Of a stretch of 64,000 bases of DNA, positions 9,150 through 16,464 are shown in pieces. The position numbers and the translations under genes were made by a program. The stretch comes from a bacterium (GTDB taxonomy: Bacteria; SZUA-79; Acidulodesulfobacterales; Acidulodesulfobacteraceae). The notes beneath the pieces were generated by a model, which saw only the letters and a list, made by a program, of their open reading frames with translations, did no database searches and had not been told where the DNA came from. The stretch lies in contig JAKAOK010000001.1 of assembly GCA_021812245.1 (NCBI GenBank), positions 163,951 through 227,950 on the forward strand, read 5' to 3'. Positions within the stretch are counted from its first letter, which is position 1. Each line of letters begins with the position of its first letter.

Positions 9150-9162
9150 TGAGAACCCCCGG
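9141..9162 (-). repeat. Inverted copy of the tRNA-Ser T-arm region
   Basis: The reverse complement of this segment matches tRNA-Ser bases 9063-9084 at 20 of 22 positions; only the two bases GA of the T-loop differ (TC here). It starts where the left direct repeat stops matching the right one. With the tRNA it could form a 22-bp stem around a 56-base loop. Confidence 0.8.
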
Positions 9163-9190
9163 TAAGGGCGCAGCCCGCAAGGGGAAGTTC
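9153..9190. repeat. GC-rich nested stem-loop at island left end
   Basis: GAACCCCC (9153-9160) pairs with GGGG and GTTC (9181-9184, 9187-9190, two-base bulge). Inside this, GGGC (9166-9169) pairs with GCCC (9173-9176) around GCA. The outer-stem/inner-stem design resembles the hairpin at 15440-15470 near the right end. Confidence 0.55.
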
Positions 9191-9221
9191 GCAAGGTTTT
9201 AGACTTTCCGAAGATACGTAA

Positions 9222-9256
9222 GCAGGCGTTTACAAAAGCAAAGCTTTTGTGCCTGC
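9222..9256. repeat. Strong hairpin in island left end
   Basis: GCAGGC (9222-9227) pairs with GCCTGC (9251-9256), and ACAAAAGC (9232-9239) pairs with GCTTTTGT (9243-9250) around a loop of AAA, with GTTT bulged on one side. It lies 10 bp before the third copy of the tRNA 3' end. No T-tract follows, so it is not an obvious terminator. Confidence 0.65.
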
Positions 9257-9265
9257 TGAAGTGCC

Positions 9266-9282
9266 AATCCCTCTCTCTCCGC
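9266..9282 (+). repeat. Third copy of the tRNA-Ser 3' end (17 bp)
   Basis: AATCCCTCTCTCTCCGC here is identical to tRNA-Ser bases 9074-9090 and overlaps the unit repeated at 15502. It lies 192 bp from the tRNA copy, suggesting a nested small insertion or a tandem attachment site at the left end. Confidence 0.8.
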
Positions 9283-9291
9283 TAATTTGCA

Positions 9292-9354
9292 AAATTAGGA
9301 TTTTGAAAATTGGCGGTACTGTTTGGACGAAATCCGAACCTTTTTTGAGCAAAA
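9292..9354 (+). repeat. Left copy of imperfect terminal inverted repeat
   Basis: Read on the plus strand, this block aligns with the minus strand of 15341-15400. Shared segments include AAATTAGG, TGGCGGT, GGACGAA-TCC and TTTTTTGAGCAAAA, roughly 80% identical with small gaps. A second, weaker pair (9425-9498 against the minus strand of 15221-15290, starting ACAGAAAAAT) lies further in, so the inverted similarity spans about 200 bp. Confidence 0.75.
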
Positions 9355-9385
9355 TCTGGATGATTTTACGGATTGAATCCCGCTC

Positions 9386-9538
9386 AGCGTTTCCGCCCGT
9401 CTCTGCTTCGCTTCAGCGAGCAAAACAGAAAAATTTTCTCTACATTTTTTAATCGCACGCCCCCAAAATTTTTTCAATTAAGGAAACGAAAATTTTTCTG
9501 TTTTGATATTCCGCTTTTGGCAAAATGGCAGAAACGCT
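9386..9538. repeat. Large nested palindrome, inner arms 17 bp perfect
   Basis: The inner arms are AAAACAGAAAAATTTTC (9422-9438) and its exact reverse complement at 9488-9504, 49 bases apart. The outer arms are AGCGTTTCCGCC (9386-9397) and GGCAGAAACGCT (9527-9538), pairing at 11 of 12 positions. The whole could extrude as a long cruciform or fold as single-stranded DNA. Its role is unknown. Confidence 0.7.
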
Positions 9539-9587
9539 CCCACCCCAACCCCTTTGCGGGCGACATCAAGAAACTCCTTTATTTTTG

Positions 9588-9616
9588 TTGCTGTAAATTA
9601 AAAAATTCGGTATCAT
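9588..9616 (+). promoter_or_regulatory. Predicted promoter of island cargo, with palindrome over -10
   Basis: TTGCTG (9588-9593) is followed by a 17-bp spacer and TATCAT (9611-9616), five of six -10 consensus bases. The -10 lies in the perfect palindrome TATCATAATGATA (9611-9623), and another palindrome, CTATATTATAG, lies at 9654-9664. These could be operators for the XRE-type protein encoded next, as in controller-protein systems. Confidence 0.5.
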
Positions 9617-9685
9617 AATGATATAGATAATTTCTCAATAGTAATAGCATATCCTATATTATAGTATATATATTATCGTATCACA

Positions 9686-9897
9686 ATGTCTAACACGACA
9701 CCAATTATTACTAAAAACATTAAAAAACTTAGGAAAGAAAAAGGATTGCCTCAAGACAAACTTTCAAGGTTAGCGGATGTGGCTCATGCCACGATTATTA
9801 AAATTGAATCGGGTGGAATAAAAGCCCGACTATTGACGCTGTTAAAAAAATAGCCAACGCGTTAGGCGTTAGCTTGGATACTTTAATAAAAAAATAA
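9686..9897 (+). pseudogene. XRE-family helix-turn-helix regulator, split by a -1 frameshift
   Basis: From the ATG at 9686 the frame gives MSNTTPIITKNIKKLRKEKG, then LPQDKLSRLADVAHATIIKIESG, a classic XRE/Cro-type helix-turn-helix. It stops at 9851-9853 after 55 residues. The missing C-terminal half continues in the -1 frame as SPTIDAVKKIANALGVSLDTLIKK and stops at 9895-9897, giving a normal ~70-residue regulator. The shift lies at the A-run in GGAATAAAAGCC. One lost A, a base-call error, or -1 slippage of the lysyl-tRNA on the A-run would each explain it. It sits 3 bp before the methyltransferase, as controller proteins of restriction systems do. Confidence 0.8.
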
Positions 9898-9900
9898 CCA

Positions 9901-10683
9901 ATGCCAATATTTAATGATTTAAATTTAGATAAATGGAAAGAGTCGGAAATTTGGACTGATAGTCTTTGGATAATTCCTGAAAGAGATAAAACGGGAAAGC
10001 ACAACGGCTTTTATCACGGAAATTTTGTTCCGCAAATTCCGCACCAGTTAATTTTGAGATATACCAAGAAAAATGAAATCGTTTTTGATCCATTTTTAGG
10101 AAGCGGAACAACTGCTTATGAAACAGAAAGTTTAAATAGAAATTTAATCGGAATTGATATTCAGAAAGAACTTATTGATTATGTCGGTAAAAATATTGAA
10201 CCAAAAAATAATTTTTCCGAGCTAATCGTTGGCGATAGCACGAAAATTGAAACTTTTGAGAAGGTAAAAGAAATTTTTAAAAATCACAAAAAGAAAAGTG
10301 TGCAAATGGCAATATTACATCCGCCCTATGCCGATATTATAAAATTCAGTGATTTAAAGGATGACTTATCAAATGCAAAATCATTAAAAGAATTTTTAGA
10401 AAAATTTTCTCAGGTTTTAGAAAATACAATCGAGGTTTTAGAAAATAACAGATATTTAGCAATTATTATCGGCGATAAATATTCTGCCGGCAAATGGATA
10501 CCTCTTGGATTTTATTGTATGAATGAAGCTCAAAAGTTAGGCTTGATGCTGAAAAGCGTTATAATAAAGAATATGGCTGGCAATCGCGCCAAACAAAACA
10601 AAGAAGGGATTTGGCGATATAGGGCGCTTTCAAGCGATTATTATATTTTTAAACACGAATATATTTTAATTTTCAAAAAATAA
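9901..10683 (+). CDS. DNA methyltransferase (N6-adenine/N4-cytosine type, permuted motif order)
   Basis: The 260-residue protein has the SAM-binding motif DPFLGSGTT at 63-71 and a catalytic-type HPPY at 140-143 (AILHPPYADIIKF), a variant of the usual (D/N/S)PP(Y/F). Motif I precedes motif IV, and IPHQLILRYTKKNEIVFDPF resembles the end of N4/N6 methyltransferases of the PF01555 kind. It would methylate the amino group of A or C at the site recognised by the neighbouring nuclease. No Shine-Dalgarno site precedes the ATG, which lies 3 bp after the regulator. The next gene starts 2 bp after its stop, so translation is probably coupled. Confidence 0.85.
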   Translation: MPIFNDLNLDKWKESEIWTDSLWIIPERDKTGKHNGFYHGNFVPQIPHQLILRYTKKNEIVFDPFLGSGTTAYETESLNRNLIGIDIQKELIDYVGKNIEPKNNFSELIVGDSTKIETFEKVKEIFKNHKKKSVQMAILHPPYADIIKFSDLKDDLSNAKSLKEFLEKFSQVLENTIEVLENNRYLAIIIGDKYSAGKWIPLGFYCMNEAQKLGLMLKSVIIKNMAGNRAKQNKEGIWRYRALSSDYYIFKHEYILIFKK

Positions 10684-10685
10684 TT

Positions 10686-11588
10686 ATGGAAGATATCAAA
10701 TTAGAACTATCAGAAGATTTAGCGAAAAAAATACTAGGTAGTAAGGACAATGCTTTAAAATATTTGTTACACATCAATGATAAATATAAAAAAGTAGCGG
10801 GATTAGAATTTAAAATTTGTAAACATGGTAAAAACAAGGGTCAAAATATGCCTTGTATTGATCCTCAAAATATATGGAAAATCGTAGTTAATAATTGGGA
10901 TTACGAGCTAAGCAAAAACGCAATACGCAAGTTGTTTGAGGAAACAGAAAAATATAAAAGCGGAAAAGACGCCAACAATGTTATGGATTTATTGGTTAAA
11001 GAATGGGGATCATTGAAGTTGGGCAACATAGAATGGCCTTTCTCTCAAGGCGATTTTGACGGTTTCGTCCAGAGAATAAATTCGGAAAACAGCGGCGGGC
11101 TTGTTAAGGATGAAAAAGTCAAAGTAGCGGCGGTCAAATACAGAAGAATTAAGGAAATAAACACTGTTAGAAATGATTTTATCGAAACTTTGATTTTCGA
11201 AAAAAATGAGAATATTTTACCTACTCTTAATCACCGCAGAGGAGTTGATTTTTTCATTGACGGCGTTTCTTTTGATCAAAAAGTCGCAAAAAGTCCGACT
11301 AATCAATTTAAGACAAAATTTAAAGATAATTGGAAAGAAGAGGCAATTAAAAATCCTATGCTAGTTGCAGAATATTTATACAAATATCAAGACGAGGGAA
11401 GATTTGGAGCTGATCCAAGATTATTAGTAGTTTATCTTGATGAGGATATTTCAATCCAAAAAATTAGGGGAACAATAAAAAGTACTGACCTTACTAAACC
11501 AATTGAAATTAAATTTAGCTTTAAACATAAAATTGATGGAGATAAAAGTTACAAAGTGTCTTGTTTTGTAATTCTATTGCATAACTAA
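10686..11588 (+). CDS. Putative type II restriction endonuclease, PD-(D/E)XK-like
   Basis: I do not recognise a named family. The 300-residue protein sits between two methyltransferases, the usual position for the nuclease. A candidate PD-(D/E)XK centre is visible: E167 in NDFIETLIF, D188 in RRGVDFFIDG, and D197-Q-K199 in VSFDQKVAK. The N-terminal 150 residues include a basic segment (KICKHGKNKGQNMPC) that may contribute to DNA recognition. Start codon usage and spacing (2 bp after the upstream stop, 4 bp before the next ATG) imply co-translation. Specificity cannot be told. An unrelated DNA-binding partner remains possible. Confidence 0.65.
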   Translation: MEDIKLELSEDLAKKILGSKDNALKYLLHINDKYKKVAGLEFKICKHGKNKGQNMPCIDPQNIWKIVVNNWDYELSKNAIRKLFEETEKYKSGKDANNVMDLLVKEWGSLKLGNIEWPFSQGDFDGFVQRINSENSGGLVKDEKVKVAAVKYRRIKEINTVRNDFIETLIFEKNENILPTLNHRRGVDFFIDGVSFDQKVAKSPTNQFKTKFKDNWKEEAIKNPMLVAEYLYKYQDEGRFGADPRLLVVYLDEDISIQKIRGTIKSTDLTKPIEIKFSFKHKIDGDKSYKVSCFVILLHN

Positions 11589-11592
11589 AATC

Positions 11593-12666
11593 ATGAATTA
11601 TATCGGCAGTAAATTATCATTGTTGGAATTTTTGGAAGAATCAATCAATAAAGTAGTTGATAAAAACTGCGCTACTTTTTGCGACTTATTTGCGGGAACT
11701 GGAATTGTTGGAAGTTATTTTAAAAGAAAGGGCTATAAAATAATCGCAAATGATATTCAATATTACAGTTATGTTCTAAATAGACACTATATCGGAAATC
11801 ATAAGGAATTATCGTTTTTAAAATTAACAAAAGAAATTCCTGATTTAAAAAATATTGAGGTAAAAAATCGTAAAAAATTTGTTTGCGATTATTTGTCAAA
11901 TTTAAAAGGAGTAAAAGGATTTATTTATAAAAATTATTGCCTTGGCGGAACAAAAGACAACGAGGAGCCGCGACAATATTTTTCCGATGAAAACGGTATG
12001 CGGTGCGACTCTATTCGTCAAAAAATTGAAAAATGGAAAGAGCATAGTTCAATTTCTGATGACGAATATTATTTTTTGATAACCAGCTTGGTTGAGTCAA
12101 TTGATAAATACGCAAATACGGCCTCTGTCTACGGCGCTTTTCTGAAAAAGTTAAAAAAAACAGCCCAAAATAATTTAATTTTAAAACCCGCTGAATTGAT
12201 AATAAACGACCAATATCATGAAGTTTTAAATATGGATATAAATGAAATCGCTAAAAAAGTTAGCGGGGATATTTTGTATCTAGACCCACCTTATAATCAT
12301 CGCCAATATGCAACAAACTATCATCTTTTAGAAACAATTGCTAAATATGATAATCCAAAAATATACGGAAAAACTGGCTTGCGTGAGTATCAAAATCAAA
12401 AATCCCTCTATTGTTCAAGGACACAAGCAAAAAAAACTTTTAAAGACTTAATTATGAAAGCAAAAACAAAATATATTTTTTTAAGCTATAACAATGAGGG
12501 TTTAATGACATTGGACGACATCAAAGAGATAATGAGCCTGCGGGGCAAATACGGGAATTTTACGAAAGAATATAATCGTTTTAAAGCGGATAAGTCAGAA
12601 AATAGAAATTTTACAGCGAACAAGACGACCGAGTATTTACATTATGTAGTTTGTGAAAAAGCATAA
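11593..12666 (+). CDS. DNA adenine methyltransferase, D12 class (Dam-like)
   Basis: The 357-residue protein starts with motif X MNYIGSK, has the SAM motif DLFAGTGIVG (31-40) and the catalytic DPPY at 231-234 in DILYLDPPYNHRQY. These mark an alpha-class N6-adenine methyltransferase. A large target-recognition region (about 70-215) lies between motifs. A second methyltransferase of a different class in one restriction cluster is typical of systems with an asymmetric site, where each strand needs its own enzyme. No ribosome site is seen; the ATG lies 4 bp after the endonuclease stop. Confidence 0.9.
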   Translation: MNYIGSKLSLLEFLEESINKVVDKNCATFCDLFAGTGIVGSYFKRKGYKIIANDIQYYSYVLNRHYIGNHKELSFLKLTKEIPDLKNIEVKNRKKFVCDYLSNLKGVKGFIYKNYCLGGTKDNEEPRQYFSDENGMRCDSIRQKIEKWKEHSSISDDEYYFLITSLVESIDKYANTASVYGAFLKKLKKTAQNNLILKPAELIINDQYHEVLNMDINEIAKKVSGDILYLDPPYNHRQYATNYHLLETIAKYDNPKIYGKTGLREYQNQKSLYCSRTQAKKTFKDLIMKAKTKYIFLSYNNEGLMTLDDIKEIMSLRGKYGNFTKEYNRFKADKSENRNFTANKTTEYLHYVVCEKA

Positions 12667-12683
12667 ACTATAAACTACGAAAT

Positions 12684-15056
12684 ATGGAAATCCGTAAAAT
12701 ACAAACTATAAAAAATTACAAATCCTTTTCGGATTTTTCTTGGGTCAAATTTTGCAAAGATCGTTCTAATAATGAGCAGGTACTTTCTAATTACAGTGTA
12801 ATCTTTGGAGAAAATGGCTCTGGGAAGTCGTCAATTTGCAATATCTTAAAAAATCTTTCCCAAATTCAAAATTTCCCAAACACCTCACCCGATCTTGCAG
12901 AAATAGAAATAAAAAATGGAAGCAATCAAGTTTATAAGTTTGAAAATGGAAGTTGGACGCCAAATCAGTTAAATAAAAATTCCTTTTTATTTTTTGATGT
13001 CGATTTTATTAGCGCCAATGTTCATACACACGGCGAACGGTCAAATCAACAAGGCAAACATTCACAAAATTCAGGGAAAATGATTATTGATTTGGACGAT
13101 AAAGCAAATCGACTAAAAATCGTTGTAAAAGAAAAGGAGGAAGAATCTGATAATTTTGACAAAAATAACGCCGAAATTTTGAAAAAAAGTTTTATCGATA
13201 AAGACAAAGAGCTTTACGCTATTTATAAAGATAAAAGCGACCAAGAAATAAAGGATGAAATTTCAAAAAAACAGGGAGAAAGCAAAAAAATCGAGATGGA
13301 TTTATCAGCATTGCAAAAGATAAACAAAAAATATTCGGAAATAAGTCAGTTGCCTATAATCAATCAGCTTTCTTTTCCCTCTTCGATATCCACAAAAGCA
13401 ATCTACTCCGAATTAGTTTTAAGACAGCTAAAGGAAAAAGCGCAAGATCAGGCGGATGAAAAAATAAAAGCGCATTTTGAAAAACACAAAAGATTTATTG
13501 AAACGGCTAAAGAACAAATACCGAAAGACTATCAAAAATCCGATTGTCCGCTATGCATGCAACCTCTCGCTAACGCTTCAAAATTTATTGAATATTACAG
13601 AGCAGCTTTTGATCAAACTTATGAAAACGAGAAAAGAAAATTTTTAGCTGACATACAGAATTTAAAAAGTGAATTGGAGATCTTAAAATCCTCAATAAAT
13701 CTTTTACCGACAAAAGTGCTTGGAGTTTTTAATTCTTTAGAAAAAATAAAAACTGATTTTGAAATTCAGGATATTTATAAACTCGAAGAAAAAATGGAAT
13801 ATACTGAAAAATTTAGTAAAATTTCTATCGCTCAAATAGACGAGCTTATTTTGAATTTAGAAGCGTTGAAAAATATTGAGCGAAAAGAAATAAAACTTTC
13901 AGAAGCTTATGACAAAATAACGGATGAGGTAAAAGGAATAACAAGTAAAATTGATGATTTTAATAAACTGATTGACGATAAAAATAAGGTCATTTCTGCC
14001 TTCAAAGGTAAATACTCCGATCAAAGTAAAATTACTAACGAAATTCAGCAAAAAACTAAAAATCAAGCAGACCTTCAAGAAATAACCCAGTTTTTAATAA
14101 ATGACAAAATTCAGTCAATCAAAAATAAAAATACGGCTGTCCTAAAACAAAAAGATTTGCTTGAAGCATTGAAAAAAGCCCAAGAAGATTTAAAAAATCA
14201 TCTCGCCAACAGAATACCCGAAAGCGTTATTATAAAAATGATTGACATTTTAGGAAAGTTTAATTTAAATTTTACGCTTAAACATATCAAGCCAGCATCA
14301 AACACGAAGGACTATTCTTTTTCATTTAAAATTAAAGATCAAGAAGGGCATGAGAGAGATTTTAAGGACGGACTTTCAGAGGGCGAGCGACAGTTAATTT
14401 CTTTGGCTTTTTTCTTCTCTATCAATGAAAGTTTGCCAAACAAATCAAATATAGTTTTGATTTTTGATGATCCAATAACCAGCTTGGATTCGCCGAATTT
14501 GAAAATACTTGCTGACTTGATTCACGAAAAAACACGAGAATTTTCGCAAGTAATTATTTTTACTCATCATCCTTTATTTTATAAATATGTAGCTAAATGC
14601 GAAAATCCTAATCCGTCCAAATTTGGCGTTTTAAAGAATCATGACGCTTTTGGTGGAAGCTTTATTTTCTTTGATCCCGGTTTTGATTTAACGGTAGAAG
14701 TGCAAAAGTGTAATGATGAAATAAAGCGGAACGCCCAAAACGGAAATTTAAAACCAGAAGAAATTGCTTTGAAATACGGACAACTTTTACGTCTTGCCGT
14801 TGAAAAATTTATCAAACACGAATTATTGATGTGGAATAAAGAAAAAAATTTTGAAAAAATAATAGAAGATTTATTCAAAAGTAAAAGTAAAATTCAAAAA
14901 CTAAACGACACTGATCTGGAAGCAATGACAAATATTTATAAATACTGTAATTATTCAAATCTTTTACATGCGGACAAAGAAAATCCATCGGCGCTTTCGG
15001 AATTGGTGACACATATTGATAAATTTGTTATCATTCAAAATAAGGTAAATCCGTAA
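12684..15056 (+). CDS. RloC-like zinc-hook ATPase, candidate anticodon nuclease
   Basis: The 790-residue protein has a split ABC/SMC-type ATPase: Walker A GENGSGKSS (42-50), signature LSEGERQ (564-570), Walker B VLIFDDPITSLD (591-602) and the THH switch (627-629). A long coiled-coil insertion contains a CPLC zinc hook (C288, C291). This matches the AAA_13/RloC layout. The C-terminal 100 residues carry R703-x3-E707 and a later H762, the order and R/E spacing of the Arg-Glu-His triad of PrrC and RloC anticodon nucleases. Such proteins cleave tRNA anticodon loops as an abortive defence when restriction fails or DNA is damaged. Spacing is 17 bp after the Dam-like gene. A plain SMC-like ATPase without nuclease is the alternative. 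Confidence 0.75.
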   Translation: MEIRKIQTIKNYKSFSDFSWVKFCKDRSNNEQVLSNYSVIFGENGSGKSSICNILKNLSQIQNFPNTSPDLAEIEIKNGSNQVYKFENGSWTPNQLNKNSFLFFDVDFISANVHTHGERSNQQGKHSQNSGKMIIDLDDKANRLKIVVKEKEEESDNFDKNNAEILKKSFIDKDKELYAIYKDKSDQEIKDEISKKQGESKKIEMDLSALQKINKKYSEISQLPIINQLSFPSSISTKAIYSELVLRQLKEKAQDQADEKIKAHFEKHKRFIETAKEQIPKDYQKSDCPLCMQPLANASKFIEYYRAAFDQTYENEKRKFLADIQNLKSELEILKSSINLLPTKVLGVFNSLEKIKTDFEIQDIYKLEEKMEYTEKFSKISIAQIDELILNLEALKNIERKEIKLSEAYDKITDEVKGITSKIDDFNKLIDDKNKVISAFKGKYSDQSKITNEIQQKTKNQADLQEITQFLINDKIQSIKNKNTAVLKQKDLLEALKKAQEDLKNHLANRIPESVIIKMIDILGKFNLNFTLKHIKPASNTKDYSFSFKIKDQEGHERDFKDGLSEGERQLISLAFFFSINESLPNKSNIVLIFDDPITSLDSPNLKILADLIHEKTREFSQVIIFTHHPLFYKYVAKCENPNPSKFGVLKNHDAFGGSFIFFDPGFDLTVEVQKCNDEIKRNAQNGNLKPEEIALKYGQLLRLAVEKFIKHELLMWNKEKNFEKIIEDLFKSKSKIQKLNDTDLEAMTNIYKYCNYSNLLHADKENPSALSELVTHIDKFVIIQNKVNP

Positions 15057-15137
15057 ATTTTGGGTGGCGCTCCAATGAAATTGATACAGCCTCAAATTCC
15101 GCCGAAAAAAAGAATTCCCCGCGATGGCGTGGCGGAA

Positions 15138-15156
15138 CCCCCTCCCCTCCCTCCCC
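15138..15156 (-). other. G-quadruplex-forming tract (minus strand)
   Basis: On the minus strand four G-runs of 4, 3, 4 and 5 bases are separated by single A bases. This is the strict motif for a very stable parallel quadruplex. It lies 81 bp after the cargo's last stop codon, on the template strand for the cargo. Confidence 0.7.
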
Positions 15157-15340
15157 TCGCGAAATCAAATTGTGAACAGCCCTGCCGTCCTGCTCATTTA
15201 GAGCAGAACCCCGCACAAAAGTTTTCTTTTCCTTTTAGAAGAAAAAATTGGGTGTGCGCAAAATGAAAAAAGCAAAGAGTATTTTTCTGTGGCGTGACGA
15301 GCTTGTCGAGCAGTGACGGGGCTGGCTTCCTTATTGAGGG

Positions 15341-15400
15341 TTTTGCTCAAAAAATGTTTGGACTTCGTCCCAAAAACACCGCCAGTTAAAAACCTAATTT
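15341..15400 (-). repeat. Right copy of imperfect terminal inverted repeat
   Basis: The minus strand of this block aligns with the plus strand of 9292-9354 (about 80% with small gaps). It includes TTTTTTGAGCAAAA, a GGACGAAGTCC palindrome and TGGCGGT, and ends in AAATTAGG. A second weaker matching block lies at 15221-15290. Confidence 0.75.
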
Positions 15401-15439
15401 CTAAATAAGTAAGAAATATCTAAAAGGTAATTAGATTAG

Positions 15440-15470
15440 AACACCCGAAGCGCGAAGCGCGTTGGGGGTT
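15440..15470. repeat. GC-rich 31-base hairpin near island right end
   Basis: AACACCC and GGGGGTT form the outer stem (one mismatch), and GCGC-GAA-GCGC the tip. It is followed by TATCGCTTTT. It may act as a terminator for read-through in either direction, or mirror the left-end hairpin at 9153-9190. Confidence 0.6.
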
Positions 15471-15501
15471 TATCGCTTTTAGCTTCCTTTTAAGGACGCT
15501 C

Positions 15502-15576
15502 ATCCCTCTCTCTCCGCCAGTTATAACACTCAAGCAGTTTTCAGCATATAATTCATTACGGCAGTTTAGATAGGGA
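15502..15576. repeat. Right 75-bp direct repeat (attR-like)
   Basis: This copy matches 9075-9149 with three mismatches and includes the last bases of tRNA-Ser without the rest of the gene. Host sequence resumes directly after it, 14 bp before the ABC permease stop. It marks the right border of the island. Confidence 0.85.
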
Positions 15577-15590
15577 AATTAAGGATATAC

Positions 15591-16454
15591 TCAACTTATA
15601 TCCTTCCCCGCAAATATCAGCGACGATATAACAAACAGCAAGACCGTATAGCTTAGGCCGTAAATAATTCTGTAAAAGATTGCGCCTGCAGAAATATTTA
15701 CTTTGTATGCCGCTTCGGAACTTATATTGAATATAGAAAAGTTGGGCAGAACGGTATAAATAAAATGGACTATCGCCGCCAAGATATGGTTTGCCTGATG
15801 AACTATTACTATTTTCCCGTTTATAATCTTTTTCACAGGCATTATTAAATCGTTCATCCTGCCGGAAACGTTGCCTATGAAAAAAACGAGTATCGCAAAT
15901 ATGGACGCTAAAGCTTTTGAAGTTATTAAAGAAAAAAGCAGCGCCGCAGAAGCAATAAATATCGATTCCGTTATTATGAAGAGAGCCTGAATGATAAGGG
16001 GTTGGGGCAGGGAATAAAAGGTAAACTTATCTTTAACGTTTCCGGCAGAATATCCGACCGGTACGATAAACTTATGCATAATTAAAAGGACGGCATAAAA
16101 AATCAGCATCATTATAACAGTCGAAAATATTATTGCCGCCGCAAGCCCTAAGAAACGCCCTATTAAATATTCCGTTCTTTTTAACGGTCTTGTAATAGTA
16201 AGGAAAATGCTTTTCTTTTCAATATCGTCGTAAACTGCCGAAGCGCCGATAAAAATTCCGATAAAAATATTAAAAATGGATATGGCGAATATAGAAAAAT
16301 CGACCATAATTCTGCCTTGGTTTATAAAACTCGTCTGGGAAACGAAATAACTGCCGGATATAAGAATCAACGCAAATATTAAAAACGAATAAAAAATTTT
16401 GGAATTTTTTATCTCTTTAAAAGAATACGCCGTCCCGTATAAAATCTTTTTCAT
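15591..16454 (-). CDS. ABC transporter permease (ABC-2 type)
   Basis: The 287-residue protein has about six hydrophobic membrane segments. It starts with MKKILYGTAYSFKEIKNSKIFYSFLIF, and a KKSIFLTITRPLKRTEYLIGRFLG segment follows the second membrane helix, typical of ABC-2/NatB-like permeases. It works with the ATPase encoded 10 bp upstream in an inner-membrane exporter; the substrate is unknown. Its 3' end lies 14 bp from the island border and appears intact (ending SLIFAGKDIS), so the insertion did not cut it. Confidence 0.88.
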   Translation of the reverse strand: MKKILYGTAYSFKEIKNSKIFYSFLIFALILISGSYFVSQTSFINQGRIMVDFSIFAISIFNIFIGIFIGASAVYDDIEKKSIFLTITRPLKRTEYLIGRFLGLAAAIIFSTVIMMLIFYAVLLIMHKFIVPVGYSAGNVKDKFTFYSLPQPLIIQALFIITESIFIASAALLFSLITSKALASIFAILVFFIGNVSGRMNDLIMPVKKIINGKIVIVHQANHILAAIVHFIYTVLPNFSIFNISSEAAYKVNISAGAIFYRIIYGLSYTVLLFVISSLIFAGKDIS

Positions 16455-16464
16455 TAAGAATCCT

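Larger units (their letters stand above)
9283..9685. other. Non-coding left end of island cargo
   Basis: No convincing gene lies here. The stretch contains the left inverted repeat block, the nested palindrome at 9386-9538, a C-rich tract (about 9539-9552), and the promoter region before the XRE-type gene. Short open frames here lack ribosome sites and protein-like composition. Confidence 0.6.
15057..15501. other. Non-coding right end of island cargo
   Basis: No supported gene lies here. The stretch holds a C-rich/G-quadruplex tract (15138-15156), the right inverted-repeat blocks, and the hairpin at 15440-15470 before the right tRNA-end copy. A 17-codon frame at about 15263 and a 61-codon minus frame have no ribosome site and overlap the repeats. 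Confidence 0.6.

Noticed and set aside
9295..9477. 60-codon minus-strand frame over the island's left inverted repeat
   Set aside because: The same repeat on the right side reads similar residues only because the DNA is repeated; composition is not protein-like and the frame overlaps palindromes.
15263..15316. Short ORF of 17 codons in the island's right end
   Set aside because: It has no ribosome site, lies between the inverted-repeat blocks and has no recognisable protein; probably chance.
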